Positions 15,947 through 22,993 of a stretch of DNA of 64,000 nucleotides are shown piece by piece. Position numbers and translations under genes: made by a program. Within the stretch, counting starts at the first letter, position 1; each line of letters opens with the position of its first letter. The notes under the pieces are model-generated. The model had not been told where the DNA came from, made no database searches, and saw only the letters and a program-made list of their open reading frames with translations. This DNA is from Caenimonas soli (GTDB taxonomy: Bacteria; Pseudomonadota; Gammaproteobacteria; Burkholderiales; Burkholderiaceae_C), in NCBI RefSeq assembly GCF_013155545.1, contig NZ_JABJVV010000004.1, positions 62,001 to 126,000 of the forward strand. The letters are read 5' to 3'.

Positions 15947-16022
15947 TGGTGGGCCCTGAGTGACTCGAACACTCGACCTACGGATTAAGAGTCCGCTGCT
16001 CTACCAACTGAGCTAAGAGCCC
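15947..16022 (-). tRNA. tRNA-Lys (anticodon CTT)
   Basis: Read on the minus strand, this 76-nt sequence folds as a full cloverleaf. The acceptor GGGCTCT pairs with AGGGCCC, and the D arm GCTC-N8-GAGC, the anticodon loop with CTT, the T-loop TTCGAGT and an encoded 3' CCA are all present. It is 25 bp downstream of tRNA-Ala and probably co-transcribed with it. Confidence 0.95.
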
Positions 16023-16047
16023 ACTGAAATCGACAAAAAAGAGGCTG

Positions 16048-16123
<76 letters not shown>

Positions 16124-16176
16124 ACAGCAACGCGTAGTTTAGCAAAACAAGTTACTCGCGCGGGGAACAATCCGTA

Positions 16177-17550
16177 TTATGCCAAAACTGGAAGCGTGGT
16201 TTTTTCCGGGGCCGCGGCGAACATCGCCTCCATCTGTTTTCGGATCTTGTAGGCGTGCGTCGTGGTGTCCATGGCGACGTCCGCCCAGCTCAGGCTCTGC
16301 CCCTTTTTCACCGGCCGTATCACCTTGACGCTGTGGGCCAAGCCCAGGGGCAGCCCGCCCATACGGCTCGACTTCTCGGCCGGCAGCAGCTTGCCCCATA
16401 CCGTGTAGCCGCCTTCACCGTCGAGCACGTCGCCCGGCGCCAGGTCGCGCTTGGCTGTGGCCACGACGTCGGCGTTCCAGCAGGTGGCGACGCCCGTCGC
16501 TTCGCCGCGCAGCGCCACGCTGGCGACCGACATGCCGACTTCCAGGCCGATCAGGTGCCAGCGCTTGTAGAGCGTGAAATAGCGCCCGGTCGGGTCGGTG
16601 TGGGCGTTGTATTCCTCGAAGCAGTTCTTGATGTACTCGGTCTCGGCCTCGACAGTGACCCACACGCCCATGCGGATGTCGTAGGGGATCTTGCGTCCGT
16701 TGGTCTCGAGCGAGGAGATGACTTCGACCATGCCCTTGCGCTCCAGCACGCCGCCTTCGATGATCGGCCGGGTGACGAAGGGGATGTCTTCCACGCTGGC
16801 CGGCGGGTAGAGCAGGCCGTTGCTCGGCACGCCCAGGCCGGTGGCGTTGGCCACGGCGGTGCTTTCAATGGAAGGCTTGGAGCCGTCCAGGAAACTGTTG
16901 AACATCTTGGGGTTGAGACCGCCGCGTTGGGCCTGCTCGGGCGTGAGGCCGTAATAGCCCCATACCGTTTCGGGCGTCGATTCGCTGAAGTGCGGCAGCC
17001 ACTTGTGGCCGCGCCCGGCGGCGACCACCGGGAAACCGCAGGTCCGCGCCCAGTCCACCAGGTCGCAGATCAGCGCGGGCTGGTCGCCGAACGCGAGCGA
17101 ATAGATCACGCCGGCCTCGGCGGCCTTGCGCGCCAGCAGCGGCCCGCAGAACGCATCGGCTTCCACGGTGACGTTCACCACGTGTTTGCCATGGGTGAAA
17201 GCTTCGAGGCAGTGGTCTACCGCCGCGATCGGGTGCCCGGTGCATTCGACGATGACGTCGATGGCGGGATGGCGAACCAGGGCCTGCCAGTCCTCGCCCA
17301 CGTGGGTGGCGCCGGACTTGAGGGCCTGGTCCAGCGATGCGGCTTGCGTTTGCTCCGCCTTCCAGCCGACCCGGGCCAGATTGGCGCGAGCTGCGTCCGG
17401 CGAGAGGTCGGCGATGCCCACCAGGTGGACGCCCGGCGTGCGCGGAATCTGGGCCAGGTACATCGAGCCGAACTTGCCGGCGCCAATGAGGCCCACGCGT
17501 ATCGGCTTGCCCTTGGCAGCGCGCTGCTGGAGTTGGGTATGAAGGCTCAT
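16177..17550 (-). CDS. NAD(P)-dependent oxidoreductase with SAF domain
   Basis: The 457-residue protein has an N-terminal Rossmann fold (IRVGLIGAGKFGSMYLAQI, residues 18-36), a homoserine-dehydrogenase/Gfo-Idh-like middle (VECTGHPIAAVDHCLEAF, VVNVTVEADAF), and a C-terminal SAF domain (residues ~355-435, KRDLAPGDVLDGEGGYTVWG and VKKGQSLSWADVAMD). Such proteins are often labelled homoserine dehydrogenase or FlgA-like, but this architecture is a distinct oxidoreductase of unknown substrate. The ATG at 17548-17550 overlaps the upstream phyH-like stop as ATGA. With that dioxygenase and a GntR regulator it forms a catabolic-looking operon. Confidence 0.8.
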   Translation of the reverse strand: MSLHTQLQQRAAKGKPIRVGLIGAGKFGSMYLAQIPRTPGVHLVGIADLSPDAARANLARVGWKAEQTQAASLDQALKSGATHVGEDWQALVRHPAIDVIVECTGHPIAAVDHCLEAFTHGKHVVNVTVEADAFCGPLLARKAAEAGVIYSLAFGDQPALICDLVDWARTCGFPVVAAGRGHKWLPHFSESTPETVWGYYGLTPEQAQRGGLNPKMFNSFLDGSKPSIESTAVANATGLGVPSNGLLYPPASVEDIPFVTRPIIEGGVLERKGMVEVISSLETNGRKIPYDIRMGVWVTVEAETEYIKNCFEEYNAHTDPTGRYFTLYKRWHLIGLEVGMSVASVALRGEATGVATCWNADVVATAKRDLAPGDVLDGEGGYTVWGKLLPAEKSSRMGGLPLGLAHSVKVIRPVKKGQSLSWADVAMDTTTHAYKIRKQMEAMFAAAPEKTTLPVLA

Positions 17551-18428
17551 GCTGCTTCTCTGATTTCTTCGAACGGCACGGCGGTCGTTTCCAGCGCGCT
17601 GGCCGGCAGGCCGTTCTTCCATGGCAGATCCACCGGATAGTCCTTCAACAGGCAATCGTCCGGCAGGCACTCGATGGGGGCGAAGTCGCGGTGGGCGATG
17701 TACTCGGGCCGCTTGAAACGCCGGATGTGGTTGGACACGGCGCACAGGCTCAGATAGACGCTGACGCGGTTCCACGGCGAGAGGTTGCTGCTGGACGCGT
17801 GCACCAGGCAGCTGTGGAAAAGGATCATCGAACCGGCCGGCCCCTTGGGGCTGACGATGCCGCCGTTCTTGCCGCCGGCGCGTTCCACCAGCTGCGCGAT
17901 GAGGTCGTTGTCCACGGTCCAAAGCGGATAGCTGGTGGTGGTGAGGTCGTGCTTGGCCTCGACCACGCCCTTCTTGTGGCTGCCGGGGATGAACATCAGC
18001 GGGCCGTTGTACTCGTTGACGTCGTCCAGGAAGATGGCGACGTTCATGGCCCGCTCGGTGGGCATCATGTCGTCGTTGAGCCAGGTGCCGTAGTCCTGGT
18101 GCCACTGCCAGACGTCGCCTTCGAAGGCCATCTTGCCGTTGATCTTGAACTGGTGCATGTACACCTCTTCGTCGAAGAGGTCCATCACCGGCTGGACCAT
18201 GCGTGGATGGCGCGCGAGCTTGGCGAACGGCTTGCTGTACATGTGGGCGGCGAAGTTCGTGCGCACAGCCTCCTTGCCCTTTTCGCGGACGTTGTAGGCC
18301 TCGCGGCGGCTGTACAACTCGGGGACCTCGTCAGTCAGGGCCTTCATTTCCTCGCGCGTGAACTGCCCGGGGAAGAACAGGTAGCCTTCGCGGTCGAACT
18401 GTTCGAGTTGCTCTTTCGTCAGTTTCAT
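17547..18428 (-). CDS. Phytanoyl-CoA dioxygenase (PhyH) family protein
   Basis: This 293-residue protein belongs to the Fe(II)/2-oxoglutarate oxygenase superfamily. The iron ligands are visible as HQD in WQWHQDYGTWLNDD near residue 108 and a later His in FHSCLVHASSSN near 210, with NRVSVYLS supplying the Arg for 2-oxoglutarate. The family hydroxylates varied small molecules, so the substrate is not predictable. It overlaps its neighbours by four bases on both sides (ATGA at each junction), so the GntR regulator, this enzyme and the SAF oxidoreductase are tightly coupled. Confidence 0.88.
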   Translation of the reverse strand: MKLTKEQLEQFDREGYLFFPGQFTREEMKALTDEVPELYSRREAYNVREKGKEAVRTNFAAHMYSKPFAKLARHPRMVQPVMDLFDEEVYMHQFKINGKMAFEGDVWQWHQDYGTWLNDDMMPTERAMNVAIFLDDVNEYNGPLMFIPGSHKKGVVEAKHDLTTTSYPLWTVDNDLIAQLVERAGGKNGGIVSPKGPAGSMILFHSCLVHASSSNLSPWNRVSVYLSLCAVSNHIRRFKRPEYIAHRDFAPIECLPDDCLLKDYPVDLPWKNGLPASALETTAVPFEEIREAA

Positions 18429-19108
18429 GGTGTCTTGTCTCCTTGGGTCTTCAGGACATGGGCCAGCCGCGCGGCCAGGTTCTTGCTGGCGCGCTGGCTG
18501 TGCTCTTCGATCAACAGGGCGGCACGATCGCCATTGCCCGCCGCGATCGCCTTGGCGATCGCTTCGTGTTCATCCCACAGGGCCTCGCGCTGCCGGGAGT
18601 GCTGCAGCACGGCGCCCATCACCCGGCGCAGGTGCCGCCAATGCTGCTGGGCGCTCTGCTCGATCAGGGGGTTGCCCGATGCGCCGTAGATTGCGTTGTG
18701 AAAGGCCAGGTCGGCCTCGATCATGGCCTTGACGTTCTTGCCGCGCGCCGCCTTGCGGCCCGCTTCGATCAGCTTGGGATCGAGGCGGAAGCGCTGCTGG
18801 GCCGCCAGCCGCGCGGCCAGCGCGTCGAGCGAGCCGCGCACTTGATACACCTTGGCGATCCAGTCGGCGTCCAGCGGGGCCACCAACACGCCGCGGCCGG
18901 GCGCGTCCCGCACGAAGCCGTCTTTCTTCAGCAAGCGCAGCGCCTGCAGTACCGGCTGGCGCGAGACGGCCAGCTTTTCGGCGATGTCTTCCTGGGTGAT
19001 GCGCTCGCCGGGGGCGAGCGATCCGTCGCTGATCGCGTCCAGCAGGCTGCGATAGACCTGGTCGACGAGGTCGGGCGCGCTTTCGATCTTGACGAGGTGG
19101 GCGGTCAT
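18425..19108 (-). CDS. GntR-family transcriptional regulator, FCD type
   Basis: The 227-residue protein has an N-terminal winged helix (residues 10-75: GSLAPGERITQEDIAEKLAV, SRQPVLQALRLLKKDGFV) and a C-terminal FCD ligand domain with metal-site residues in DLAFHNAIYGASGN and EHEAIAKAIAAGN. The ATG at 19106-19108 is chosen because the domain begins there; upstream sequence reads as non-coding and contains the operator. It is first in an operon with the PhyH-like enzyme and oxidoreductase and is probably a ligand-relieved repressor of that operon and perhaps of the divergent hydrolase. Confidence 0.92.
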   Translation of the reverse strand: MTAHLVKIESAPDLVDQVYRSLLDAISDGSLAPGERITQEDIAEKLAVSRQPVLQALRLLKKDGFVRDAPGRGVLVAPLDADWIAKVYQVRGSLDALAARLAAQQRFRLDPKLIEAGRKAARGKNVKAMIEADLAFHNAIYGASGNPLIEQSAQQHWRHLRRVMGAVLQHSRQREALWDEHEAIAKAIAAGNGDRAALLIEEHSQRASKNLAARLAHVLKTQGDKTP

Positions 19109-19121
19109 GTGCTTTTGAAGT

Positions 19122-19138
19122 CTGTATACAGAATACAG
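19122..19138. promoter_or_regulatory. Palindromic operator in gntR/hydrolase divergent region
   Basis: CTGTATACAG (19122-19131) is a perfect 10-bp palindrome, followed at once by AATACAG, which repeats half of it. It lies 14 bp upstream of the GntR start and 60-80 bp before the divergent hydrolase. GTATAC-centred palindromes are typical of FCD-type GntR regulators, so autoregulation is likely. Confidence 0.65.
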
Positions 19139-19199
19139 CCAAAAAAGGGCGCTTGCAAGCTGTGCCAAGATACGCCCAACGAACAAGGAAACTTCTCTG

Positions 19200-20057
19200 A
19201 TGAGCACTCGCCACGACGGCCCCTGGCTGGACCGCATGTACAACAACCGCGACCTGGTGCCGGAGCACCCCGGCTTCTTCAGGCGCTGGGCCGCCGAGTC
19301 GGCCGAAGCGATGCGCACGCAGCCGCGCGAGCTGGACGTGCGCTATGGCGGTGGGCCCAACGAACACTTGGACATCTTCCCGACGGCGAAGCCGGATGCC
19401 CCGGTTGTGGTTTTCATCCACGGCGGCTACTGGCGGTCGCTGGACAAGCGCGACCACTCCTTCGTCGCGCCCGCGCTCACGCGCGAGGGACTCTGTGTGG
19501 TCGTCCCCAACTACGCGCTGTGCCCGGCCGTGACCATTCCGCAGATCACCATGCAGATGGTGCAGGCCCTGGCCTGGACCTGGCGCCACATCGCCAAGCA
19601 TGGCGGCGACCCGAATCGCATTACGGTCGTGGGGCATTCCGCCGGGGGGCACCTGGCGGCGATGATGCTGGCTTGCCTGTGGCCGGTCTACGCCCGCGAG
19701 CTGCCGGCGGATCTGGTCAAGGGTGCGCTGTCCATCTCGGGGGTGCATGACCTGGAGCCGATGATGCACACGCCGTTTCTGCAGCCTTCACTGAAGCTCA
19801 CGACGCAGCAGGTGCGCCAGGCCAGTCCCGCGCTACTGCCGGCACCTGCGGACGGAAAGCTTTTTGCCGTGGCCGGCGGGGATGAGAGTGAAGAGTTTCA
19901 CCGCCAGGCCCGCGTGATGCGCGAGGCCTGGGGCGAAAGCCGGGTGCCGGTGTGCGAAACCTTGCCCGGCTTGAATCATTTCAGCGTGCTGGAAGCGCTG
20001 ACGCAGCCCGGCCATCGGCTCAACCAGCTTGCGCTGAAGCTGGCCAAAGGCACGTAG
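19200..20057 (+). CDS. Alpha/beta hydrolase, arylformamidase-like
   Basis: The 285-residue protein has the oxyanion motif HGGYW near residue 74 and the nucleophile elbow GHSAGGH near 144, with a late His in LPGLNHFSVLEAL near 260. This combination is typical of kynurenine-formamidase-like and carboxylesterase-like alpha/beta hydrolases. No signal peptide is present, so it should be cytoplasmic. It is divergent from the GntR operon and shares its operator region, so it may act in the same pathway, for example opening an amide or ester. The kynurenine assignment is not supported by context. Confidence 0.85.
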   Translation: MSTRHDGPWLDRMYNNRDLVPEHPGFFRRWAAESAEAMRTQPRELDVRYGGGPNEHLDIFPTAKPDAPVVVFIHGGYWRSLDKRDHSFVAPALTREGLCVVVPNYALCPAVTIPQITMQMVQALAWTWRHIAKHGGDPNRITVVGHSAGGHLAAMMLACLWPVYARELPADLVKGALSISGVHDLEPMMHTPFLQPSLKLTTQQVRQASPALLPAPADGKLFAVAGGDESEEFHRQARVMREAWGESRVPVCETLPGLNHFSVLEALTQPGHRLNQLALKLAKGT

Positions 20058-20059
20058 CC

Positions 20060-21037
20060 CTACATCAACAAGTGTTCACCGGCGTTGTCGCCGCCCAGGA
20101 TCACGTAGTTCACCTTGCGGATGTCCATCAGCCTCTTGCCACCGGAGTAGCTGATGGAGCTCTGGATGTCTTCTTCCATCTCGCGCAGGGTATCGGGCAG
20201 CTTGCCCTTGACCGGCTCCAGGATGCGTTTGCCTTCGACGTGCTTGTACTCGCCCTTGTTGAAGTCGGACGCGCTGCCGTAATACTCCTTGTAGAGCTTG
20301 CCATCCACATCCACGGTCTGGCCCGGCGACTCCTCGTGGCCGGCCAGCATGGAGCCGATCATGACCATGGTCGCGCCGAAGCGCACGCTCTTGGCGATGT
20401 CGCCGTGCTCGCGGATGCCGCCATCGGCAATGATGGGTTTGGTCGCCACGCGGGCACACCACTTCAGCGCCGACAGCTGCCAGCCGCCGGTGCCGAAGCC
20501 GGTCTTCATGCGCGTGATGCAGACCTTGCCGGGGCCCACCCCCACCTTGGTGGCGTCGGCGCCCCAGTTCTCCAGATCGATGATGGCCTCGGGTGTCGCC
20601 ACATTGCCGGCGATGATGAAGGTGGTGGGCAGCTTCTCCTTCAGGTAGGAGATCATGTTCTTCACCGTGTCGGCATGGCCGTGCGCGATGTCGATGGTCA
20701 CGTACTCGGGCACCAGGCCCGCGGCCGCGAGCTGATCCACGGTGTCGTAGTCGGCCTTTTTCACGCCCAGTGAAATCGAGGCATACGCGCCCTTGGCGCG
20801 CATCTGGCGCACGAAGGCCACGTTGTCCAGGTCGAAGCGGTGCATCACGTAGAAGTAGCCGTTCTGCGCCAGCCACAGGCAGATATTCTCGTCCACCACG
20901 GTTTTCATGTTGGCCGGCACCACCGGGATGCGGAAGGTGCGCCCGCCCAGCTCCACGCCGGCGTCGCATTCCGAGCGGCTTTCCACGCGGCACTTGCGCG
21001 GCAGCAGCAATACTTTGTCGTAATCGAAGATTTCCAT
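20060..21037 (-). CDS. guaC: GMP reductase
   Basis: GuaC reduces GMP to IMP with NADPH, feeding guanine nucleotides back to IMP. The 325-residue barrel protein has the catalytic loop [15 protein letters not shown] with the active-site Cys near residue 182, then phosphate-binding [15 protein letters not shown] and the ending [17 protein letters not shown] dehydrogenase is excluded because CBS domains are absent and the loop follows the GMP reductase type. GGAG lies 6 bp before the ATG at 21035-21037; a longer upstream reading is not coding-like. It converges on the hydrolase gene with a 2-bp gap. Confidence 0.92.
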   Translation of the reverse strand: MEIFDYDKVLLLPRKCRVESRSECDAGVELGGRTFRIPVVPANMKTVVDENICLWLAQNGYFYVMHRFDLDNVAFVRQMRAKGAYASISLGVKKADYDTVDQLAAAGLVPEYVTIDIAHGHADTVKNMISYLKEKLPTTFIIAGNVATPEAIIDLENWGADATKVGVGPGKVCITRMKTGFGTGGWQLSALKWCARVATKPIIADGGIREHGDIAKSVRFGATMVMIGSMLAGHEESPGQTVDVDGKLYKEYYGSASDFNKGEYKHVEGKRILEPVKGKLPDTLREMEEDIQSSISYSGGKRLMDIRKVNYVILGGDNAGEHLLM

Positions 21038-21233
21038 ACCAAGCTCCAGAGGGCTGTTTGTTGAACAGGTGAGCGCTTGGACTGTGGCCCGGCCGGTTTC
21101 AGCGGAAGGCCGAAACGCAAACCGGGCCGCAAGATGCTTGGGCCCGGTGATTGATTTTACCCGCCGCTGTCCGCGGCGTGATCCGGCGATTCGTATAGAC
21201 CTTATGGACGCGAGGAGGCTGGGGTTTTTCGAG

Positions 21234-21263
21234 AATTGTCTAAAACTCATAAATTGTCTAAAA
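21234..21263 (+). promoter_or_regulatory. Direct repeats upstream of Phd-like gene
   Basis: AATTGTCTAAAA occurs twice, at 21234-21245 and 21252-21263, 18 bp apart, ending 7 bp before the start of the Phd-like gene. The placement fits an operator for autoregulation by the antitoxin-like protein, as in Phd/YefM systems. No clear Shine-Dalgarno is seen. Confidence 0.55.
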
Positions 21264-21270
21264 TCTCCAA

Positions 21271-21735
21271 ATGGACACGGTAGCCGCATCCCACGTCAAG
21301 CAGAACTTCGGCGAAGTATTGGCACGAGCTGCGCTTGGGCCCGTCGGAGTGGAGCGCCACCGCAAACTCGTCGCCGCTATCGTCCCGCCGCAGTGGTTGC
21401 TGCAACATCAACCGCTGGATGAGCGTCGTGCCGCACGAGCAGCACAGCAGCAAGTGGAATTGCACCGCTTGATCGCCCACCAGGAACTTGGGATCGAACT
21501 GCTGTGCGCACCGTCGCCGCAGCAGCGCAAGCGCGTCGAGGCAGCCTTGCACGAGGTGGATCGCTGGGAAGCTGGTCAACTGTGCAGCGCGGACTACATC
21601 CAACGCTGGCGCGCCTGGCTGGCGCTGCCGGTAAAGCAGCTCGTGCAGCGAATGTGCTCGGATGCGCAGGGCTGGGGGCGGGCGATGCGCCAAAACTCTC
21701 CGTTCACGGCGGCCGGAGTTGGCGGAGTTTCGTGA
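21271..21735 (+). CDS. Phd/YefM-like antitoxin
   Basis: The first ~40 of 154 residues ([17 protein letters not shown], then [16 protein letters not shown]) match the Phd/YefM DNA-binding fold, in which a dimer binds the promoter and the C-terminus wraps the toxin. The remaining ~110 residues are helical and charged, longer than in classic Phd proteins, and may bind the partner. The downstream gene starts inside its stop (GTGA overlap), the usual toxin-antitoxin coupling. The upstream direct repeats support autoregulation. Assignment as an antitoxin is from motif and context. Confidence 0.7.
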   Translation: MDTVAASHVKQNFGEVLARAALGPVGVERHRKLVAAIVPPQWLLQHQPLDERRAARAAQQQVELHRLIAHQELGIELLCAPSPQQRKRVEAALHEVDRWEAGQLCSADYIQRWRAWLALPVKQLVQRMCSDAQGWGRAMRQNSPFTAAGVGGVS

Positions 21736-22277
21736 ATCTGGCGTCGCTTTTTCAACTACTGGACGCAGCACGCGGCCTCTGTGGGCACCGCGATTACGTC
21801 GTGGTGGGCAGCTTGTCCGTCTTAGGCTTGGCACAGGTGACCGCCATTCCGGCGGACATGACCATGTCTATCGATGCGGATTGCTACACCCCCACCGATC
21901 CCGGGCGTGTTTTCGATTTGCAGGCCGAACTGGGTGAAGGCAGCCCCTACCATCGCAGCCACGGAATCTATCTCGACCCGGTATCACCCAAGCTCCCCAC
22001 CCTGCCCGACGGTTGGGAGCAGAGGCTGATCAGAATCCAGCAAGGCGAGGTGACGGCCGCTTTTCTCGAGCCAAATGACGCCGCAGTGTCCAAGCTCGCC
22101 CGGGGCGAGCCGCGCGACCTGCGCTGGGTTCGTGCGGGCTTGAAGGCCGGCATCGTCTCGCTTGCGGCGGTGCGGCTGCGGATGCGCAGCACGGCGTTCC
22201 TGGATGCGGAGGAGCAGCAGGTTGCGCTGCAAGCCCTGGAGAGCCTGGCGCAGTCGAAGGCTGGCAAGAGCCGCTAG
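21732..22277 (+). CDS. DUF6036-family nucleotidyltransferase, probable toxin partner
   Basis: The 181-residue protein starts at a GTG that overlaps the antitoxin-like stop. It carries a minimal nucleotidyltransferase signature: VVVGSLSVLG (GS motif, ~25) and MSIDADCY (DxD, ~47), followed by the family tracts ELGEGSPYHRSHGIYLDPVS, TLPDGWEQRLIRI and FLEPNDAAVSKLARGEPRDL. I recall these as DUF6036 features. Nucleotidyltransferases of related families act as toxins that modify tRNA or proteins, or as antitoxins (MNT), so which partner is toxic is inferred. The 3' end overlaps the convergent gene by four bases. Confidence 0.75.
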   Translation: MNLASLFQLLDAARGLCGHRDYVVVGSLSVLGLAQVTAIPADMTMSIDADCYTPTDPGRVFDLQAELGEGSPYHRSHGIYLDPVSPKLPTLPDGWEQRLIRIQQGEVTAAFLEPNDAAVSKLARGEPRDLRWVRAGLKAGIVSLAAVRLRMRSTAFLDAEEQQVALQALESLAQSKAGKSR

Positions 22278-22969
22278 CGTGCTGCCGGCCGGCAGCGGCT
22301 CTGCGCCGCCGCAACGATCTGCCCACGGGCGTCTTCCACCCAGCCCACCACCCGCAGCCGTTCCCGATTGGCGCCTTCGGGGATGCTCATCGGCCGCGAC
22401 TCCAAGAGGCGGTTTTGCTCTTCTTTCGATAGCTGGGTGGTGTTATCCCAAGCGGTCTGCAACGCATTGCGCACCAGGTTGCGCTCCACGGGCGAACCTT
22501 CGGTTCCGGACGGGACGGTTTCCACCAGCAGCAGCCAGGCTTTCCAGGGCCCGCCGCTAGCGGGCTTGAGTTCAATGGAAGTACCGATGTAGTTGTCGAA
22601 TGGCAGGCCGTGGGCCACCCGCAGCTGGCTGCCGTCGGGGCGCGGCTTCAGGCGCGACGCCTCGGCCTGGAGCGGGGGCTTGCGGCCCAGCGCGTGCAGC
22701 CGCTCCAAGCTGTCACGGCTGGCGGCGGCGGAGAGGGGTGCATCGTCGCCACGGCTGCCCGGCACGATCCAGTCCAGCGCCAATTCGCCGCGCCCGGGCC
22801 TGGCGGTCTTGGGGTCGCTCCAGCAGGACTCGCAATCGGCGCTGATGAATCGTTCCAGCAAGGCCACGGGCTGGGGTAGGCCGTCGCTGGCACAGGAGGA
22901 TTGCCCCTGGGCGCCGGCGGCGGCCAGGAGCCCGAACAAAGGAATGGCGAGTCGTGACAGTTTGTTCAT
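22274..22969 (-). CDS. Secreted protein with CxxC motif, unknown function
   Basis: The 231-residue protein begins at ATG 22967-22969 with a signal peptide (MNKLSRLAIPLFGLLAAAG, likely cut near AQGQ). Close to the mature N-terminus is LLERFISADCESCWSDPKT, whose CESC spacing and position resemble thioredoxin-like DUF1223 proteins, though the rest is not typical enough to be sure. Later segments (ELKPASGGPWKAWLLLVETV) look beta-rich. It is divergent from uvrD. No function can be assigned. Confidence 0.7.
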   Translation of the reverse strand: MNKLSRLAIPLFGLLAAAGAQGQSSCASDGLPQPVALLERFISADCESCWSDPKTARPGRGELALDWIVPGSRGDDAPLSAAASRDSLERLHALGRKPPLQAEASRLKPRPDGSQLRVAHGLPFDNYIGTSIELKPASGGPWKAWLLLVETVPSGTEGSPVERNLVRNALQTAWDNTTQLSKEEQNRLLESRPMSIPEGANRERLRVVGWVEDARGQIVAAAQSRCRPAAR

Positions 22970-22981
22970 CGGGCTACTTCC

Positions 22982-22987
22982 TACAAT
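22982..22987 (+). promoter_or_regulatory. Putative -10 box of uvrD
   Basis: TACAAT matches the sigma-70 -10 consensus (TATAAT) at five of six positions and ends 6 bp before the uvrD ATG, which implies a leaderless or very short leader. The -35 region is weak. Confidence 0.35.
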
Positions 22988-22993
22988 GGCCCT

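Noticed and set aside
21038..21180. Possible purine riboswitch in the guaC leader
   Set aside because: GC-rich complementary segments are present, but no known purine or guanine aptamer core was recognised.
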